Source of the DNA: Otis tarda
Taxonomy: Eukaryota; Chordata; Aves; Otidiformes; Otididae
Assembly (NCBI GenBank): GCA_026413225.1
Contig: CM048552.1
Span: forward strand, 210,131,553-210,195,552
Length of the DNA: 64,000 nt
Reading direction: 5' to 3'
How positions within the stretch are numbered: position 1 is the first letter of the stretch; each line of letters begins with the position of its first letter. A program made the translations under genes and the position numbers. The notes under the pieces were generated by a model, which was not told where the DNA came from, ran no database searches, and worked only from the letters and a program-made list of their open reading frames with translations. Shown piece after piece: positions 59,551 through 64,000 of the stretch.

Positions 59551-60212
59551 TCCAAGAAGGACTTGGGGGTACTGGTGGATGAAAAGCTGGACATGTGCTT
59601 TTGAAGCCCAGAAGGACAAACATATCCTGGGCTGCAGCAAAAGAAACACAGCCAGAAGGTCAAGGGAGGTGATTCTGCCCATCTACTCTGCTCTGGTAAG
59701 ACCCCACCTGCAGTACTGCATTCAGCTCTGGAGTTCTCAGCACAGGAAAGACAGGGACCTTGTTGGAGTGGCCATGAAGATGATCAGAGGGCTGGAGCAC
59801 CTCTCCTATGAGGACAGGCTGAAAGAGTTGAGGTTGTTCAACTTGGTGAAGAGAAGGTTCCAGAGAGACATTATTGTGGCCTTTCAATGCTTAAAGGAAG
59901 CTTATAAGAAAGATGAGGATGAGATTTCTAGTAGTGATAGGACAAGGGATAATAGTTTTAAAACAGAAAGAGGTAGATTTATACTGGATATAAGGAAGAA
60001 AGTTTTTACAATGAGGGTGGTGAAGCACTGGCACATGTTGCCCAGAGCCGTGGCGGATGCCCCATCCTGGGAAACATTCAAGGCCAGGTTGGACAGGACT
60101 TTGAGCAACCTGATCTGGTTGGAGATGTCCCTGCTCCTTGCAGGGGGGTTGGACTAAATAAACTTCAAAGATCCCTTCCAATCCAAATCATTCTATGATT
60201 CTATAATTCTAT
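59551..60212 (+). mobile_element. CR1 LINE, 3' part incl. ORF2 end
   Basis: The longest young CR1 in the window (about 660 bp). It starts in ORF2 at 'aaggacttgggggtactgg' and runs through the 3' end of ORF2 and the short 3' UTR to the ATTCTATG tail ('attctatgattctataattc'). It is 5'-truncated, the usual outcome of target-primed reverse transcription. Confidence 0.95.
59579..60157 (+). pseudogene. CR1 ORF2 C-terminal fragment (reverse transcriptase end)
   Basis: A 192-codon open frame encodes the region after the RT palm of CR1 ORF2. Recognisable blocks are REVILPIYSALVRPHLQYC (residues 29-47), MIRGLEHLSYEDRLKEL (68-84), then DRTRDN (120-125) and LPRAVADAPSWETFKARLD (154-172), ending GGLD. 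The first eight residues are out of register: the true ORF2 frame upstream (VDEKLDM) reaches a TGA at about 59,608 and is joined by a frameshift. The endonuclease and the RT catalytic YADD motif are absent, so no active enzyme is possible. It is the longest open frame in the window only because this copy is young. Confidence 0.9.
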
Positions 60213-63200
60213 GACATGTCATGAAGCAAAATTATCTACCAAGTTCTTCACTATGTTGAGGCAATGGAGTGTTGTTGCTGACTCTATCAGGTGAGCAGTG
60301 GGGAGAGATGAATGAGTAACATCACCCAGATAATTCAGGTAGCTCCTACCTGAGGGCTCCACAAAGAGAGATTATTGTGCATAAAGCTATGGTGAAACTG
60401 GTGCTTCTGAAGTCCCAGAGTGAGGAATTGCTAACTGCAAGAGAGTATAACACTGAAGCAGAACTCTTTCTTTCTTCCTTCTTCCCTACATAACCAATTT
60501 TGGCAAGGATTGACAACAACCCTGGGCTAGATGGATGTCTCCACTGACATGGATGTTTGTTTTGTATGTGCCCATGATAACCAGGCACATATATCTACCC
60601 TCTTCCCCCTCCAAGAACGACATTATATACATTTATCTGTACACGTGTAGGAAATGTGTACCCCTGAGGTCATTCTGTAACCTCTGTCTTAATATGGTCT
60701 CACAAGCATTAAGAGAGCAAGGGCAGTACGGACAGCAAATCTGTGGGCTCTGAGCTGTAGATATCAGGACAGAACAGCCACTGTAGACATGCAGACCTCC
60801 ATGACAGGCACAGGTGAAATAATATCTCCCAGATTATGGCTCAAAGGTTATCTTTTAGAAAATTTTATTACTTCAACTGTAAGATCTGAGGGAACTGGAC
60901 CCAAGAGATTCTGAAGAATACAGGAGCAGGGTAATTTCCCTTCTATTTCTTTAGCCCTCACAACAAATCATTCCTATGTTTCCCTGCCTTCAGTGGTAGC
61001 AAATTGCATCTTATTTCAATGTTGAATTTGTCTGAGTTGAACTTCCAGTTCTTGGAGTGGTAATAAAGTATAGGAATGGTATTATGGTCTTGGTATAGTA
61101 ATACAATAAAATTTTATGAAGCTGTCATCATGCCTTATAAAGTAGCAGGAAAGGACACAACCTTTTTTTTTTTCCTTCTACTTCTTTGCGTGTCATCATC
61201 TACAATGACAAGCACAATTATGGAAACAATTATCAGAGGGAGGAACAATGATACTGAGGCCTAAGTTGTTCTGTATGAGCCTAGTTTTACAGTAATTTAG
61301 CTTCAATAAAATCAACCACAGCAACAGGAAAGGGAAATTGAGTGAAGAGAATCCTAAAATTCATCTTGATGACCTGAATGGAATCCCAACTGCTTATCAG
61401 GCTTGACTAGGTTCAACTATATTATCTTTATAGTTACATGTTAAGTCAGTTGCTGCTGTCGATGATCAGAATCCCCATATACGTTGCTGTTAGTGACTGC
61501 TTTTTTTTCCAGGGGGCTGTTGCTTCTCCTGGATGTCATCAAATAAATGAAGGTCCTGGGGAGCTGTGCTCTGCAAATGTTTTATTTTTTTATTTTGTTT
61601 CTCTGCTTCAGAAACCTGCTGCTTTTCCAAGATTTAGATTGTTGATTTTTTAATTTTATGATGAAGTTCTTATTAGAACTATGTGCCTACAGAAAACCTA
61701 TTCAGATAGCTTCAACTGCACATAGGAGTTTCTCTCTATTTCATAGCGTAAGTTTATCCATAACATTGTTATGCACTTCTGGTTTATTTAAAGTTATACC
61801 TTGTTAAGGAGACATGAAAAAAAACAGCTATCTATCAAGCTCTGGTCATAAGCATCAAATCTTTAAATAAAACTATGTTTTAATAAAACAATTTTGAAGC
61901 TAACAAAAATAGAGTGAGATGGGCAGCATGTTTTATTGACTAAGAAAACAATTAACCTTACCTGATAGTTTTTGCATATATTTGTGCAAATTGCTGTTTT
62001 GATTAAATCTGATGAAGTTTAGCTACCTCTGAAATTGGAGTTACAGAATAAGAAGATATTTCAGCAAGGCAACAAAGCCCACAGCTGAGGCAGATTGGCT
62101 GAGCACACGTGTCTCAGTGGACTTTAACATAAGTTGTGCATAGTCAGCACCTCAGCGAATCTGACTAGAAATCAGGTCTGCTCAGAATCAAAATGGAGGA
62201 ATTACAAGTCACTGAAGATTTTCTGTGTCTATTTGTATAGGAGAAGGCACTCTATGAGCTTATAAAGAGAGCAGAACCTGTCGTCCCCAATTCACTGTTT
62301 GCTTAGTGTTTACTGATGGAATGCAAATGACATTCCTTCACATTAGTTGCATGTCAATAGAAGATATAGATTCTCAACAGTATGCTAATGCTTTGAGTTA
62401 CCCTGAAACTGCCAGAGACACAGCCTTTACGATCTGCTTCTTTTCTTTCTTGCAGAAATTATTAACCTTAGCAGGAAGCAGGGTCAGTACTGGAGGGTGA
62501 CCGAAAATCCAATGTGGCATTTAACTCATAAATTAAATTATAACTTTGCTCTTGTTCATCTCCCTCATTTTAGTTCTCAGATATATGAGTCCTGATCTTC
62601 CTCCGTTTCAGAAATTTAGACTTAAACTCCTGTTAAGGTCATAGTGCAGCTACAAATGCCACGCCCTAAGTTGTCACACAACCGAGTTTTGACAGCTATG
62701 TCCTACTTCTCTGTCCATAGAATTGACCTGACCAGAATCTGAAGGATTTTTTTACATATGACTGGGATTTTTTTTTTATATGCAGCTGCTCGGAGTTACC
62801 ATTTAGTAGCTCTAATCTGATTTGTGAGACACATAGAAAGTCCAAACAGATCAGCAGCACGTTCTGTGCATATTATATCCACATGTATATCTACGTCTTG
62901 AACACACGTATCTGTGCATGCAGTCACTGTAGGTGAAATTCGTTAGACTTGGTCTAGAATCTAGAAAGTAGTTTTCTCTATCTGAACTCAATCACATGCT
63001 TCCCTCTACAGTCAATGGAGAAAAGTCGACATTATTGGCACACAGTTTGTATGACTGCAAAGAAGGAGGGAATTCCATTGTGTAAACATAGGTGGCTAAT
63101 GCTGTATTAGGTGTCCTGCCCAGCCTCCAACTGCCTCTCCAGAGCAGTCCAAGTCCCTTGTAGGTCTTTCGTTTGTTGTCTTATTGGTGTCTTGAAAACA

Positions 63201-63479
63201 TCAGGACACCATGATTAGCCTATAAATGCTTATGTTTAGACAATGAAATCCCACCTTGAATATCTAAATCAGAAATTTCAAGGAACCAATTAATTTGGCC
63301 CATAACCATTCAATGTTCTTTGATATGCTCTTGTGTGTTCAAACTGGTTTCTTGCTGACGGAGAAAAAGTAAGCTTTATGTCGTATCTGCTAGCCCTAAG
63401 GTGTTGTCTTGGATATCTTAGGTCATCTAAAATGACATTATGTGCTATCATGTGGGTAGCAGAATAAAGCTGGAACTTA
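60213..63479. other. No gene or repeat recognised
   Basis: About 3.3 kb of unassigned sequence with T runs (61,162-61,172). Frames are at most 72 codons. Nothing assigned. Confidence 0.5.
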
Positions 63480-63606
63480 GAATCATAGAGTCATTTAGGT
63501 TGGAAAAGACCTTTAAGATCACTGAGTCCAACCGTTAACACAACACTGCCCAGTCCACCGCTAAACCATGTCCTTAAGCAGCATGTCTACATATCTTCTA
63601 AATACC
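63480..63606 (-). mobile_element. CR1 LINE 3' fragment, antisense, different subfamily
   Basis: 'gaatcatagagtcatttagg', 'ttggaaaagacctttaagat', 'cactgagtccaaccgttaac', 'cgctaaaccatgtccttaag' and 'tctaaatacc' follow the antisense 3' end of the CR1 subfamily with the GGTTGGAAAAGACC start. It is distinct from the GGTTGGAAGGGACC copies elsewhere. It is 5'-truncated. Confidence 0.88.
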
Positions 63607-64000
63607 AGAAGTTTCAGACTAACTGAGCTATCTCGCACATCGACAGTAAGCACACCAGCAAAAGCACACCGTATTCCTGGCCCATTTGCTATTCCATAGT
63701 TCTGTGCAAGAAATGCGTAATAGAAATATGGGAGCTACATTTCTATCTCCCTCTAGTACATACTTTCTTCCTTCTTCCTCTAATTTCTTATTGTATTCCT
63801 GGTTTTCAAGAGTCACTGAGGTCTGAAAAAGGTCAATCTTTTTTTGCAGCTCTGCTACAAGTTAGACCACTGAAATTAGCTAGACTAACTTATTTTCTTA
63901 CCTACTGTTAATTATTCAATTTTTCCAACCTGATAGATTATTGTTTTTCTTTTTCTCTTTTCCCCTGCCAGACTTTTTTGTGTAAAGCTTGTCTTTGCCA
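63607..64000. other. No gene or repeat recognised
   Basis: The last 394 bases hold only short frames (62 codons at 63,628-63,816, minus) and T-rich runs. Confidence 0.5.

Overview
The window looks like bird (avian) nuclear DNA, either intergenic or deep inside a large intron. The main evidence is the many CR1 LINE fragments ending in the avian CR1 tail (tandem ATTCTATG-type units) and several avian-type endogenous retrovirus (ERV) LTRs. The rest is AT-rich and rich in stop codons. I find no convincing host gene, no rRNA or tRNA gene, no CRISPR array and no operon structure. The largest open frame (59579-60157, +) is the C-terminal part of a dead CR1 ORF2. The one stretch that might be host coding sequence is a possible terminal exon on the minus strand at about 3395-3711, and it is weakly supported. 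Repeat families were assigned from memory by eye, without a database search.

Layout: 1-1.95 kb is a nest of repeats: an LTR cut by the window edge, an orphan U5 fragment and a worn CR1. From 2 to 18.7 kb the DNA is mostly unassigned, with a CR1 tail at 6.0 kb and two very old CR1/L3-like relics near 9.2-9.4 and 15.0-15.4 kb. CR1 copies follow at 18.8-19.3 and 22.9 kb, and a possible pair of old tRNA-derived SINE relics at 23.9 and 25.2 kb. A solo LTR with a perfect 5-bp target duplication lies at 25,596-26,735, beside an antisense CR1. A GC-rich block (29.3-29.6 kb) and a MIR-like relic (30.2 kb) precede a second type of solo LTR at 31,921-32,495. At 34.7-35.3 kb a younger CR1 sits against an ancient one. 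Another CR1 is at 38.8-39.2 kb. About 12 kb (39.2-51.2 kb) then contains almost no recognisable repeat.

From 51.2 kb repeats become dense again: CR1 fragments at 51.2, 52.2 and 53.9 kb, a roughly 1.7-kb antisense CR1/L3-like relic (54.3-56.1 kb) and a MIR-like relic at 56.3 kb. The most unusual object is a small palindromic element at 56,500-56,869. It is followed by an antisense LTR (58.5-59.2 kb), two sense CR1 copies (59.2-60.2 kb) and a last CR1 relic at 63.5 kb.

The palindromic element has two LTR R-U5 segments in inverted orientation, so both outer ends are U5 ends. It starts TG, ends CA and is flanked by a perfect 5-bp repeat GTGTT. The arms are near equal (about 139 and 134 bp after removing a 47-bp CR1-tail insertion) around a loop of about 50 bp. 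This is the structure expected if self-primed (snap-back) minus-strand strong-stop DNA had become double-stranded and been integrated. I regard it as the best candidate here for something not previously described.
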